Below, one piece after another: positions 27,348-35,932 of a stretch of DNA of 45,257 bases; the first letter of the stretch is position 1, and the number at the start of each line of letters is the position of its first letter. Source of the DNA: Planctomycetia bacterium (GTDB lineage Bacteria; Planctomycetota; Planctomycetia; Pirellulales; JALHLM01); contig JAWXBP010000082.1 in NCBI GenBank assembly GCA_034440135.1, positions 1 through 45,257 of the forward strand, written 5' to 3'. The notes under the pieces are model-generated. The model was not told the DNA's origin. It ran no database searches and saw only the letters and a program-made list of their open reading frames with translations. Made by a program: the position numbers and the translations under genes.

Positions 27348-28967
27348 TCAAGCCGACGTCCGCTCCCGCTCCCCGGAAATTTCGTTGATCAGCTCCTTCG
27401 CCCAGTTGCTCTTGCTGAAGTTGCTGGCGCCCCCTTCTTTGAGGAACTTGACGTTGCTGTACCGGGCTTCGGTGTAGTTCTCGACATCGCCGTTCGAGAT
27501 CGCTTCCAGCACCTGCTGGATGCCCATCGCCACGGTCCATTGCGGCTCGAAGCCGAGCTGCTTGCGAATCTTCGCAAAGCTGACGCGATAATTCCGCTTA
27601 TCGGTGTCGTCGGAGTTGATCAGTAACTCCGCGGCCAGGACCTGTTCGTGAACCATCTTGTCGATGTCGGTGATCGTGTAGTTCTGCTCGTCCGAGCCGA
27701 CGTTGTAGATTTGGCTGCCCACTACGTCGAGTGGGGCGTCGAGAACCTTTGCCACGGCCAGCGCGGCGTCGTCGACATGCACGAACGGGCGCCATTGATC
27801 GCCGCCAAAGACGGTAATCTGGCCGTCCATCTTGGCCTTGGCCGTCAGCAGGTTCACCACCAGGTCGAACCGCGTTCGGCCGGAGAGGCCGTAAATCGTG
27901 GCGAAACGCACGATCGACGGGCGGAAATCGTCATTCGCCATGCCGAGCAGCACTTTTTCGGATGCCAGCTTGGTGTGGCCGTACAGCGAGATGGGGCGCA
28001 CCACGGAACGCTCGTCGAGCGTTTCGTCCGTGGCCCCGTAGACGGAACAAGTGCTGGCAAAGATGAAACGTCCCACGCCGGCGCTTTTGGCCAACTCGGC
28101 GATCATCCGCGTCGCGGACAGATTGACGTCAATCGTCAAGTCTTCGTCCAGGCTGCACGCAGGATCGCCGACGATGGCGCCTAAATGCACCACGGCGTCG
28201 ACGTCCTGCATCGCTTCGACAACTTTTTCCACATGGCGGAAGTCGCCGTGAATGATCTCCAACTTCGGGTGATCGAGCAACGCCGCGATCGGTTCTTCGC
28301 CAAACAGAAGTTGGTCCAGCAGGCGAACTTGATAGCCTTTGTTGAGCAACTTGGGGAGCAACGCCGAACCGATGTAGCCGGCGCCGCCAATCACCAGAAT
28401 CCGCTTTTCGCCGCGACGAGCCCGCAACTCGGCGTCTTGTTCCGGCTGAACATAGCGTTTCCACGCAGAACTCCACAATCGGGCGGCGATCATAAACACG
28501 ATCGTCAGCACCCAGGCCATGACATATGCCCCGCGCGACGTCAGTCGCATTTCGCCGAACAGGAACGGGACCATGAACCCGTAGATCAGATAGCTCAGAC
28601 TGACCGCTTGGGCGATGATCGCTGCCTTGTAGCGGCTCTGGTAGGCGCGGCCGTAGGTATAGAAGCCGCTCAAGTAGAACACGGCCAGGCAGATCAGCGT
28701 GATCGCCCAGCCGTTGCTGGCGAAGTCGCCGATCAACTCGGAGAAGCGGCTGTCGGCCAGGGGCGATGCGTCGCGCTTTTGGAACAACGTGGCGACCACA
28801 AAGCGCAGCGTGAGCGCCGTAAGCAGCGCCAAATGAATCAGCGCGGCGTCGGCCGCCATGCGGAGAATCGTGCCCGCTGAAAACTTGAACCTCGAAGGTA
28901 ACACGCGTTGTCGCTCCCGGTTGTGGACTTTCTCGCTTCGTTGCGATCGGCGCTGCCCTTCCGCCAC
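27348..28967 (-). CDS. Membrane-anchored SDR (NAD-dependent epimerase/dehydratase)
   Basis: 539 residues, GTG start. Four membrane helices (about 32-170) of the kind found at the N-terminus of CapD/PglF or WbaP proteins precede an extended SDR (about 187-510) with IGGAGYIGS and the SLYGHTK motif (Tyr-x3-Lys) with a preceding ASTCSVYG. In CapD/PglF a first Rossmann domain sits between the membrane part and the SDR; here the SDR follows directly. The tyrosine is present, whereas PglF-type 4,6-dehydratases usually have Met, so an epimerase is as likely as a dehydratase. Acts at the membrane on a nucleotide sugar. Confidence 0.85.
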   Translation of the reverse strand: MAEGQRRSQRSEKVHNRERQRVLPSRFKFSAGTILRMAADAALIHLALLTALTLRFVVATLFQKRDASPLADSRFSELIGDFASNGWAITLICLAVFYLSGFYTYGRAYQSRYKAAIIAQAVSLSYLIYGFMVPFLFGEMRLTSRGAYVMAWVLTIVFMIAARLWSSAWKRYVQPEQDAELRARRGEKRILVIGGAGYIGSALLPKLLNKGYQVRLLDQLLFGEEPIAALLDHPKLEIIHGDFRHVEKVVEAMQDVDAVVHLGAIVGDPACSLDEDLTIDVNLSATRMIAELAKSAGVGRFIFASTCSVYGATDETLDERSVVRPISLYGHTKLASEKVLLGMANDDFRPSIVRFATIYGLSGRTRFDLVVNLLTAKAKMDGQITVFGGDQWRPFVHVDDAALAVAKVLDAPLDVVGSQIYNVGSDEQNYTITDIDKMVHEQVLAAELLINSDDTDKRNYRVSFAKIRKQLGFEPQWTVAMGIQQVLEAISNGDVENYTEARYSNVKFLKEGGASNFSKSNWAKELINEISGERERTSA

Positions 28968-29008
28968 CGCGACGATTTTGGCCGCCTACTTCAACTTCAA
29001 TTTCATTT

Positions 29009-30211
29009 TCATTCCACCAACGCCCGGCCCACTGCCGCGGCGTGTTCATGGATCTGTTGGATGGCCCGGCAAATGCCGATCACCACGTCGTCATCCATTC
29101 TGGACCAGATCGGCAGGCTCAAACTCACGTCTGCCAGCCAGTTTGTATTGTGCAAAGTTTCGGCGGAAGGAGCAAATCGCCGGTAAGCGCTTTGCTGATG
29201 CACCGGCGGCACCCAGTATTGCCGATTGTCGACGTTGTCGTGTTTGAGCGCTTTCGCCAGTTGGGGGGCGGTAAGGCCAAACTCCTGCGGGTTCACTGTA
29301 ATCGAGAAGTCTTTGTACGAGCAGCGATCACCGGGAAGAATGGTCTGGTAGCCCAGGCCCGGCACCGTTGCCAATTCGCGTTTGAACAATGCCACCAGCT
29401 CCTGCCGACGCTGCACCCCTTCCTCCAGCAACGTCAAACTACGCAGACCAACCAGAGCGTGCATTTCGCTCATCCGGGCGTTCAGCCCCGGGAACCGCGT
29501 GTCGTAGACCGGCACCATGCCATATTCACGTCCCACGCGCACATGCTCGGCCAGGTCGTCGTGATTCGTGGTGACAATGCCGCCTTCGCCGGCGATCAGC
29601 AGTTTGGTCGGGCTGAGGCTGAAACATTGAGCGTCCCCTTGTCCGCCGACCGGCTTGCCCTGATAAAGCGAGCCAAAGCCGTGCGCGGCGTCGTAGACGA
29701 CTTTCAGGTTATGCCGCTTGGCGACTGCTTCCAGCCGGTCGCAATCGACCGGATTGCCGAAATTATGTACGGCGACGATGCCGGTCGTCGCGGGCGTGAT
29801 CGCGGCTTCGACCGCCTCGGGGTCAATGCACTGAGTGTCCGGCAACACGTCCACGAACACGGGCCGGCAGTTGTTCCAGATGAGCGCGTTGACTGTGGCC
29901 ATGAAGGTGAAGCTGGGGACGATCACGTCGCCTTTCAGCCCCAGGCCTTGGTAGGAGAGCATCAGCGCGCTGGAACCGCTGGAGACCGCGAGCGCGTGTT
30001 TGCAACCGAGATGCTTCGCGACGGCTTCCTCGAAGGCCCGGAGATACTTGCCGCGGGTCAGCATCCGCGTTTGGAACATGTCTTCGAAGTCGGGCGCCAA
30101 TTCCGCAAAGCTGGGGAGCGCCGGCCGCACGATCGGAACCAGTTCCGGAAACAGCGGCGCGCCCCCCAAAATGGCCGGAAGCGTCGCGGGGGCCGACGTG
30201 GGCTGACTCAT
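29009..30211 (-). CDS. DegT/DnrJ/EryC1/StrS sugar aminotransferase
   Basis: 400 residues from ATG 30211, chosen because GCGGAG lies 9 bases upstream; an ATG at 30220 sits directly on that site. PLP-dependent enzyme that adds an amino group to a keto-sugar nucleotide. The PLP lysine is Lys203 (SLSPTKLL), the Asp binding the pyridine is Asp174 (VVYDAAH), and the GEGG and RMSEMHA stretches are typical. First gene of the minus-strand sugar run, 41 bases ahead of the membrane SDR. PglE and other aminosugar enzymes belong to this family. Confidence 0.93.
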   Translation of the reverse strand: MSQPTSAPATLPAILGGAPLFPELVPIVRPALPSFAELAPDFEDMFQTRMLTRGKYLRAFEEAVAKHLGCKHALAVSSGSSALMLSYQGLGLKGDVIVPSFTFMATVNALIWNNCRPVFVDVLPDTQCIDPEAVEAAITPATTGIVAVHNFGNPVDCDRLEAVAKRHNLKVVYDAAHGFGSLYQGKPVGGQGDAQCFSLSPTKLLIAGEGGIVTTNHDDLAEHVRVGREYGMVPVYDTRFPGLNARMSEMHALVGLRSLTLLEEGVQRRQELVALFKRELATVPGLGYQTILPGDRCSYKDFSITVNPQEFGLTAPQLAKALKHDNVDNRQYWVPPVHQQSAYRRFAPSAETLHNTNWLADVSLSLPIWSRMDDDVVIGICRAIQQIHEHAAAVGRALVE

Positions 30212-30767
30212 GCGTAACATCTCCGCGGTGGTTTCAAGGAAGTGACGCGTTACGTGGGACCAATCGTCCCCAACGGTGATTTTGCCAGGATATCCACGAA
30301 CTTTCGAGCCGTGTGCTGCCGGCGATGGTTCGATTGCAACCTTCGTGCCACCGTCCACAGGGCAGCACTTCGGCCGCAGGCAAATCCCTATGTGATGGAC
30401 ATTTGCGGTGGCCCGGCATGCTCGCGCTCACGTTCGATCGAGCACGAGGAGGTGGTAAAATCTCCCCAGCGCTGTGGATTCCCTGCCGCGTGCCCGGCGC
30501 GCAGCCCCTCCGGCGATTCCAGATTTACTACGCCTGGTGAGCGCAAATAGTTTGACAAGATTATTACTCGTCCGCCAATCCAATTCGATCGTCGCCGCGT
30601 ATCGATTCTGCGGGCGAGCGGCGCTTGTTCTGCCGGTTTCGCTCGCTAAATGATTGTGGCGGCGGAGTGGCCTCGGTTAGACTGAAAACTGGCTGGCTCA
30701 CGGGCGGAACCGGCTCATCAGCGGCTCTTCTGATTCTCGTCGACGGCTCGCAATAAGGGGCGATTGC
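30212..30767. other. Divergent intergenic region between sugar run and exosortase region
   Basis: 556 bases, the shared upstream of two opposite transcription units. It holds a TTGACA at 30552-30557 without a good -10 and a TAAAAT at 30456-30461 with a weak -35 (TTCGAT, 17-base spacer). No convincing gene, RNA or repeat was recognised. Confidence 0.4.
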
Positions 30768-31352
30768 GTGAGTGTTCCATTAGTGCCGAGGCAAGCGAAA
30801 TCGCACGCGGCGGAGTCGCCGCCCGCCCGTAAGCGACAGATTTCCCGGCGGGAATTGCTGGGTATCGCCGGCGCGGTCGTGGCGTCGATGGTGCTATTCC
30901 AGATCTTTCGCTGGGTCAGCGGCGGCACGGACGTAGCGCCCACGGGTTTGCCGGAGATCTCTTCCCGGGAATTGGACGCGGCCGCCGCCAAATGGAAGGC
31001 CTTGGGCCCGAAAGACTATGACCTCGAGATGACCGTGGTCAGCAACGCAAATAAGTCCGACTACCTCCTCGAAGTGCGAAATGGCGAAGGTAAGCGCCTA
31101 GTCCGGAACGAGATCGAAAGCACTCGGGCGGACGAGTTGGCGCAGTGGACGATTGAAGGCCAAATGGCGCAGATTGCCGCGTATATCGAACGCGACACTT
31201 CCGTGGCGGCCCGGAACGCTGGACAGCAGATGATCAACGTCGGCAAACTCGACCCGGACCTCGGCTATCCGCTCGAATACTCGCGGCAAGGGACCGGCGA
31301 CCAAACCAAGTTTCACATCACGGTCACCAAATTCCAACCGATCGAACCGTAG
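30768..31352 (+). CDS. Membrane-anchored DUF6174-like protein
   Basis: 194 residues from GTG 30768 behind AAGGGG with 7-base spacing. The first 30 residues are basic and end in a twin-arginine-like RRELLG followed by one hydrophobic helix (about 32-47), so it is anchored or exported. The remainder, with WKALGPKDYDLEM, LEVRNGEG and DLGYPLEYSR, follows the pattern of DUF6174 proteins as I recall it. No catalytic residues are known. It lies ahead of the exosortase gene but 231 bases away. Confidence 0.65.
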   Translation: MSVPLVPRQAKSHAAESPPARKRQISRRELLGIAGAVVASMVLFQIFRWVSGGTDVAPTGLPEISSRELDAAAAKWKALGPKDYDLEMTVVSNANKSDYLLEVRNGEGKRLVRNEIESTRADELAQWTIEGQMAQIAAYIERDTSVAARNAGQQMINVGKLDPDLGYPLEYSRQGTGDQTKFHITVTKFQPIEP

Positions 31353-31419
31353 CGGGTTGCGCCAAAGTCAGGATCCGATCAACCCTTCCGTTCGACGCAG
31401 CGCCTGCGCCGTTAAGGCG

Positions 31420-31466
31420 GTTCCAGGCTGGAACTGTTTGACAGATTTTTTGTACGCGCGTATCGT
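31420..31466 (+). promoter_or_regulatory. Exosortase promoter with adjacent palindrome
   Basis: TTGACA (31438-31443), a 17-base spacer and TATCGT (31461-31466) form a sigma-70-like promoter about 115 bases before the exosortase ATG. The palindrome GTTCCA-GGC-TGGAAC (31420-31434) ends 3 bases before the -35 and could be a regulator site. Confidence 0.5.
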
Positions 31467-31583
31467 GAGACTCATGGCCTGAGGCTCATTCGGATCCATG
31501 GATCGGCACACGGTGAAGCGTGGCTCGCCGTTCCTCGCTATTCAGCGTCGGCATTCCTTCCCCACTAACAGTGATTCGCCTCC

Positions 31584-32540
31584 ATGAATAAACCCGCGAC
31601 CGCTGCCGTGGCGCCTGCGACCGCCCAGCGCAGCATCACCGATCCGGATCAAATCTTGCCGTTTTCCATGCTGATCGGCCTCAGCGTGCTGCTGCTGATT
31701 GGCTTCGGCAAGACGATTTTCGACCTGTCGGACTATTGGTCCGATCCCCAGTACTCGCACGGCTATTTGGTGCCCTTATTTTCCCTGGTCTGGTTCTACC
31801 TGCGCTGGGAACCGATTGGCGACGTGCCCACTTGGGAACGCTGGTCGGGCGCCGCGCTCCTGGCGTTCGGGCTGGGGACCTGGCTGTTCGCCTCCTATCT
31901 CGGCGTTCCCTACATCGAGATGGTGGCGTTTTTGCCCTGCATCATTGGCGTCTTCCTGCTCGTGGGGGGCGTGAAGATTTTGCGTTGGGCCGGGCCAGGA
32001 CTGGGCATGATGATTTTCATGTACCCGCTGCCCGGCTTTCTGAACCGGGCGTTGCTGGTTCCTATGAACAAGTTCGCCACGATCGCCAGCACTTTCTGCG
32101 TGCAGACGTTGGGCATCGCTTCGTACCGCACCGGCAATACCATCAAGTTGCTCGGCCAGGACCTGAACGTCGTCGACGCTTGCAGCGGCCTCCGCATGGC
32201 CACGATCTTCCTGGCCATGGCGGTCGGCGTGGCGCTGTTGATCGAGCGGCCGATGTGGATGCGCCTGTTGGTTGTCGCCAGCGCGCTGCCGATCGCCATC
32301 ATCACCAACATGATCCGCATCGTGGTGACCGCCATCCTCTACAGCTTCGACTTGGGAGACTCCGCCCAGGCCGTGTTCCACGATCTGGCCGGCTACATCA
32401 TGCCAATCATTGCCCTCGGGTTTTTGTTCCTGTTCCTGCAAATCCTCGACAACCTGTTTATCACCGTGGAAACCGCGAAACCCAAGCTGGGCGCCGTGGG
32501 CCTGAAGCCGGCCATGAAGTTGAAAGGCTCAGGGGCGTAG
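31584..32540 (+). CDS. Exosortase (planctomycete XrtU-like)
   Basis: 318 residues, about eight membrane helices. Exosortases are transpeptidase-like proteins that cut proteins carrying a C-terminal PEP-CTERM-type tail and help attach them to the cell surface. The three catalytic residues are visible: Cys200 (VVDACSGLRM), Arg245 (NMIRIVVTA) and His266 (FHDLAGY), as expected for the family. Downstream genes (a Wzc-like copolymerase and an EpsI/DUF3485 protein) are the usual exosortase neighbours. No target protein with a PEP-type tail was recognised in the window. Confidence 0.92.
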   Translation: MNKPATAAVAPATAQRSITDPDQILPFSMLIGLSVLLLIGFGKTIFDLSDYWSDPQYSHGYLVPLFSLVWFYLRWEPIGDVPTWERWSGAALLAFGLGTWLFASYLGVPYIEMVAFLPCIIGVFLLVGGVKILRWAGPGLGMMIFMYPLPGFLNRALLVPMNKFATIASTFCVQTLGIASYRTGNTIKLLGQDLNVVDACSGLRMATIFLAMAVGVALLIERPMWMRLLVVASALPIAIITNMIRIVVTAILYSFDLGDSAQAVFHDLAGYIMPIIALGFLFLFLQILDNLFITVETAKPKLGAVGLKPAMKLKGSGA

Positions 32541-32672
32541 CGGATGTTGATGAACCACCACCGGGACGTTGCGTAGAATCAACATTCGGAATAGTACGGC
32601 CGGTGCCACGAAGGCGAAGAAACGATAGACGCGAGAGGACTTACGGCATTTTTCGGTACTTAGGCGTTGGCC

Positions 32673-32688
32673 TGGCATGTCGGTTGCG
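32673..32688 (+). promoter_or_regulatory. Sigma-54-like site before the Wzc-like gene
   Basis: TGGCATG (32673-32679), four bases, TTGCG (32684-32688), with the required GG-N10-GC spacing. The site is about 90 bases before the gene start. PrsK/PrsR sigma-54 control is known for some exosortase loci. The match is short enough to occur by chance. Confidence 0.42.
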
Positions 32689-32778
32689 AACGACCTGTCG
32701 ACGGGCCGAAACCTCGAGAACCGATCGTTCGGCGATTGAACCGCTCATCGAACTGCTCACTTTTGGGAGACTCGACAG

Positions 32779-35040
32779 GTGCTACCTCCGCAATCCAGCG
32801 ACGCTCCAGGGACTAGCGTAGTGCCCTCGAAATCCGCGGACGGCGCCGGAAATGGCGCCGGCACGCTTGTGCCCATCGGGCCGATGTATCCCATGCCCAG
32901 CCATTTGGCCTGGCCGGGCGCCGCGCCGGTGCGGCCGTCGTTTTTGACGTCTGGCCCCGACCCAATCACGTTGTTGCACGCCCTGCGGCGTCGCTGGTTG
33001 CCGGCCCTCGCGTGCGGCCTCGTCGCTTCCTTGGCCGTGGCGGCGCTGGCCTGGTTCTTGATTCCGGCCGATTACGAAGTCCAGGCCCTGTTCGAGGTGC
33101 AGCAGCAGGACAAAGGGGACATCATGGATGGTGCCAGCGGCCGCGGCAGCCGTGACGAGCACGACCTGTTCAAGAAATCGCAGCTGACCCTGGTGAAGAG
33201 CCCGCTGGTGCTCCAGGCGGCGCTGCGGCGCGAAGAAATCGCGCAGTTGCCGAGCATCAAAGCGAATCGCAACGATCAGGTGCGGTTTCTCAACGACGAG
33301 ATCATGGTGGACTACCCGGGCGGCGGCGACATTTTACGCATCCGCATGAAGGGCGAGAACGCCGACGAATTGGTCAAGTTGGTCGACGCCGTGAAGGACG
33401 CCTACACCAAGGAAGTCTTGGACAAGGAACGGCAGTTCAAGCAAAGCAAGCGCGATACGCTGCAACGAGAACTCTCGACGACGACCACCAAGCTCGCTCA
33501 GAAGTCTAAAGAAGAACTCAACCTCAGCCGAGACTTGAAGGCCGCTAGTTCCGACGCCGTGCAGTTTCAAATGCAGATCATGATGAACGAGTTGCAGGCC
33601 CTCCGCCGCGAGGAGCAGGACATGCAACGCGAAATCATCGGTTCCAGCCAGAAGATTGAAGAGCTCAAGGCCGTGAAGGAAAAAGCGGAAAACGCCGAGC
33701 CGAGCGCTTACGCCCTGCAACAGGTCTTAAAGAACAACCCAAGTTTCCAGTCGCTGCAGATGTCGATGCAATCCGTGGACGAGTCGATCCGGCAAACAAT
33801 GTCGGTGATTCCCGACCCCAATAGCCCGCGGGTGCAAGGTTTGACGAAGCAAAAGGCGGACATCGAAGCCCAAATGGACGAGTTGCGTCATGACGCCGCT
33901 GAGGAGGCCCAGGAGTTCATGATCGGCACGTCCAAGGGCGCGCTGGAGATCGACCAGCGAAATGCCGAATCCAGTTTGAAATCGCTGCAAGCGCAGCTTG
34001 CCTCGCTCCAAGCGGAAGGCAAGAAGATGTCCGAAGACCTCAATCTCTTGGGCGGTAACTCCGCCGACTTGATGGGTATCAAGCAGGAGGTGGAAACGCT
34101 CCGTATGCAATGGCAGGAGATGGACAATCAGCTCCGCATGATGACCTTGGAGCTCTCCGGCGACAATTCCCGCGTGAAATTGGTCATGTCCGCCCAGAAG
34201 CCCGAGGGGAACGAGTGGATCTTCAAGTACTTCCTCACCGGACTCTGCTCGGTGGGCGCGTTCGGACTGACGATGTTCGCCATCACGTACGGGGAATTCC
34301 AAGCCCGCCGCATCAGCACCGCCACGCAAGTGGCCGACGGCTTGGGCATGAAGGTCGTGGGCGCGTTGCCTTGCCTGGCAGGCAACAATGACGTCATGTT
34401 GCCGACGATCCTGAATGAATCGATCGATCGCGTGCGGACCCTGCTGCTGCACGCCACGAGCATGGACGGCACCAAGATCGTGATGGTCACCAGCGCCGTC
34501 GATCAGGAAGGCAAGACCACGGTCGCCAGCCAATTGGCAGCCAGCCTTGCGCGTTGCGGACGCCGCACGTTGCTGGTCGACGCCGACATCCGTAGCCCGT
34601 CGCTGCACGAACTGTTCGACATGCCGGCCGAGCCGGGCTTGTGCGAAGTGCTCCGCGGCGAACTGGAACTCGACGATTCCATTCGCCCCACCCGTCTGCC
34701 CGGCCTCTGGCTGCTGCCGGGCGGCCGTTGCGACGGCGAAGCAGTGCAAGCCCTGGCCAAGGATGCCATCGGCGGCGTGCTCGATGGCCTGCGGCCGGAG
34801 TTCGACTTCATCGTGCTGGATTCGGCCCCGGTGTTGACCGTGGCGGACTCGCTCTCGATCGGACAGCATGTCGACGCCACGATCGTCTCGGTCCTCAAGG
34901 ACGTCAGCCAAGGCGCCAAGGTGTTCGACGCCGTCGAACGCCTGCGAGGCGTCGGCATCAACGTGATGGGCGCCGTGGTGAACGGTGAAGCACAAAAGAG
35001 CCACCGCCGCCTGATCGACATGCAGCCGGCCGCCGCTTGA
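32779..35040 (+). CDS. Wzc-like polysaccharide copolymerase with BY-kinase domain
   Basis: 753 residues, GTG start. A Pro/Gly-rich N-terminal segment (1-58), a first membrane helix (about 72-94), a Wzz-type outer region with long coiled coil (about 210-470) and a second membrane helix (about 475-500) precede a cytoplasmic ATPase. Its Walker A is DQEGKTT (575-581), Walker A' LLVDAD (599-604), Walker B IVLDS (about 678-682). Such proteins set chain length and export of exopolysaccharide, being switched by tyrosine phosphorylation. The C-terminus ends LIDMQPAAA without a tyrosine cluster, so classical tail autophosphorylation is unlikely. Typical exosortase-locus copolymerase. Confidence 0.9.
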   Translation: MLPPQSSDAPGTSVVPSKSADGAGNGAGTLVPIGPMYPMPSHLAWPGAAPVRPSFLTSGPDPITLLHALRRRWLPALACGLVASLAVAALAWFLIPADYEVQALFEVQQQDKGDIMDGASGRGSRDEHDLFKKSQLTLVKSPLVLQAALRREEIAQLPSIKANRNDQVRFLNDEIMVDYPGGGDILRIRMKGENADELVKLVDAVKDAYTKEVLDKERQFKQSKRDTLQRELSTTTTKLAQKSKEELNLSRDLKAASSDAVQFQMQIMMNELQALRREEQDMQREIIGSSQKIEELKAVKEKAENAEPSAYALQQVLKNNPSFQSLQMSMQSVDESIRQTMSVIPDPNSPRVQGLTKQKADIEAQMDELRHDAAEEAQEFMIGTSKGALEIDQRNAESSLKSLQAQLASLQAEGKKMSEDLNLLGGNSADLMGIKQEVETLRMQWQEMDNQLRMMTLELSGDNSRVKLVMSAQKPEGNEWIFKYFLTGLCSVGAFGLTMFAITYGEFQARRISTATQVADGLGMKVVGALPCLAGNNDVMLPTILNESIDRVRTLLLHATSMDGTKIVMVTSAVDQEGKTTVASQLAASLARCGRRTLLVDADIRSPSLHELFDMPAEPGLCEVLRGELELDDSIRPTRLPGLWLLPGGRCDGEAVQALAKDAIGGVLDGLRPEFDFIVLDSAPVLTVADSLSIGQHVDATIVSVLKDVSQGAKVFDAVERLRGVGINVMGAVVNGEAQKSHRRLIDMQPAAA

Positions 35041-35049
35041 TTGCTACTA

Positions 35050-35133
35050 GCCCCGATAGGGGCGACAGACAATAGCCAGGGGTGACAACCCCTGGAAATA
35101 GAGGCAAACCAGAATCCCAAGCCCCATCGGGGC
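35050..35133. repeat. Cluster of three short GC-rich hairpins
   Basis: Three small palindromes lie at 35050-35063 (GCCCC-GATA-GGGGC), 35076-35095 (CCAGGGGT/ACCCCTGG-like) and 35121-35133 (GCCCC-ATC-GGGGC). Together they resemble a dispersed planctomycete intergenic repeat that I recall in similar wording. It lies between the Wzc-like and EpsI-like genes. Confidence 0.75.
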
Positions 35134-35185
35134 GCCACTTTCGACAGCCGCGACCAGCCACCCCGGCCCCTCCCCGAGTCACAAC

Positions 35186-35911
35186 ATGAACAAGCAAACC
35201 GCGCTCTGGATTCCCGTGGGCGTCGCGGCGGTGATGGTGATCGCCTCGTCGATCGTGCAAGGCTACTGGACGAATCGCTTCGGCGCGAAATCCGACAGCC
35301 AGATCGTCAAGGAGTTCGCGCAAAACCTGGAACGCGTGCCCAAGGTGATCGGCGAGTGGGAAGCCGTCGACCACCCGATGAACGCCCAGGAGCAGGAGGT
35401 CGCCGGCATCGTCGGTTATGTTTCGCGCGAATACCGTAACCCGCGTACCGACGAATCGGTAACCGTGATGCTGGTGTGCGGCAATTTCCGCAACATCGCC
35501 AAGCACGAGCCGACGCAATGCTACGTGGCCGCCGGCTACAACCAGGAGAAGGAAGTCGAGCAATACGAAACGAAGACCAAAACGTCGGTGGCGAATTTCA
35601 ACACCACGGTCTTCAAACTGGAAGATGAGAAGAAGCTGGAGCGCCTGCGGATCTTTTGGAGTTGGAACTACGACGGCGACTGGGTCTCCCCGACCTACGC
35701 GCGTTGGAGCCTGCGGGGTTTGCCGGCCCTGTACAAGCTCTATATCATCAGCCAGGTGCGTCCCGGCGAAGATTTGGAAGGCAGTACGGCGTTCCGGTTC
35801 ATTCAAGACCTGATCCCGGAACTGGACAAGCGGCTGTTCGTAGCGCCGCCCGCGGAGGGAGCCAAGACGCCCGCAAAGCCAATCGCGGAAAAGCCCGCCG
35901 AAAAGGCGTAG
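35186..35911 (+). CDS. EpsI/DUF3485 exosortase-associated protein
   Basis: 241 residues. One N-terminal membrane helix (about 7-27) anchors a DUF3485 (EpsI) domain that includes QCYVAAGY and YDGDWVSPTYARW. The family is found beside, and sometimes fused to, exosortases; its function is not established. The end (about 220-241) is an Ala/Lys/Pro-rich tail. Probably in the same transcription unit as the Wzc-like gene. A good terminator follows. Confidence 0.88.
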   Translation: MNKQTALWIPVGVAAVMVIASSIVQGYWTNRFGAKSDSQIVKEFAQNLERVPKVIGEWEAVDHPMNAQEQEVAGIVGYVSREYRNPRTDESVTVMLVCGNFRNIAKHEPTQCYVAAGYNQEKEVEQYETKTKTSVANFNTTVFKLEDEKKLERLRIFWSWNYDGDWVSPTYARWSLRGLPALYKLYIISQVRPGEDLEGSTAFRFIQDLIPELDKRLFVAPPAEGAKTPAKPIAEKPAEKA

Positions 35912-35932
35912 GCCCATCAAAAATCGACTGTC

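Noticed and set aside
29042-30217. Plus-strand open frame opposite the DegT gene
   Set aside because: Antisense of an aminotransferase with intact motifs; no start context or family match.
30326-30340. GGTTCGATT resembling a tRNA T-loop
   Set aside because: The flanking bases do not form a T-stem, and no acceptor, D or anticodon arms can be placed around it.
30552-30557. TTGACA considered as a -35 box
   Set aside because: No acceptable -10 lies 16-18 bases downstream.
33727-35004. Long minus-strand open frame opposite the Wzc-like gene
   Set aside because: Reverse reading of a well-supported gene; composition is typical of antisense open frames in GC-rich DNA.
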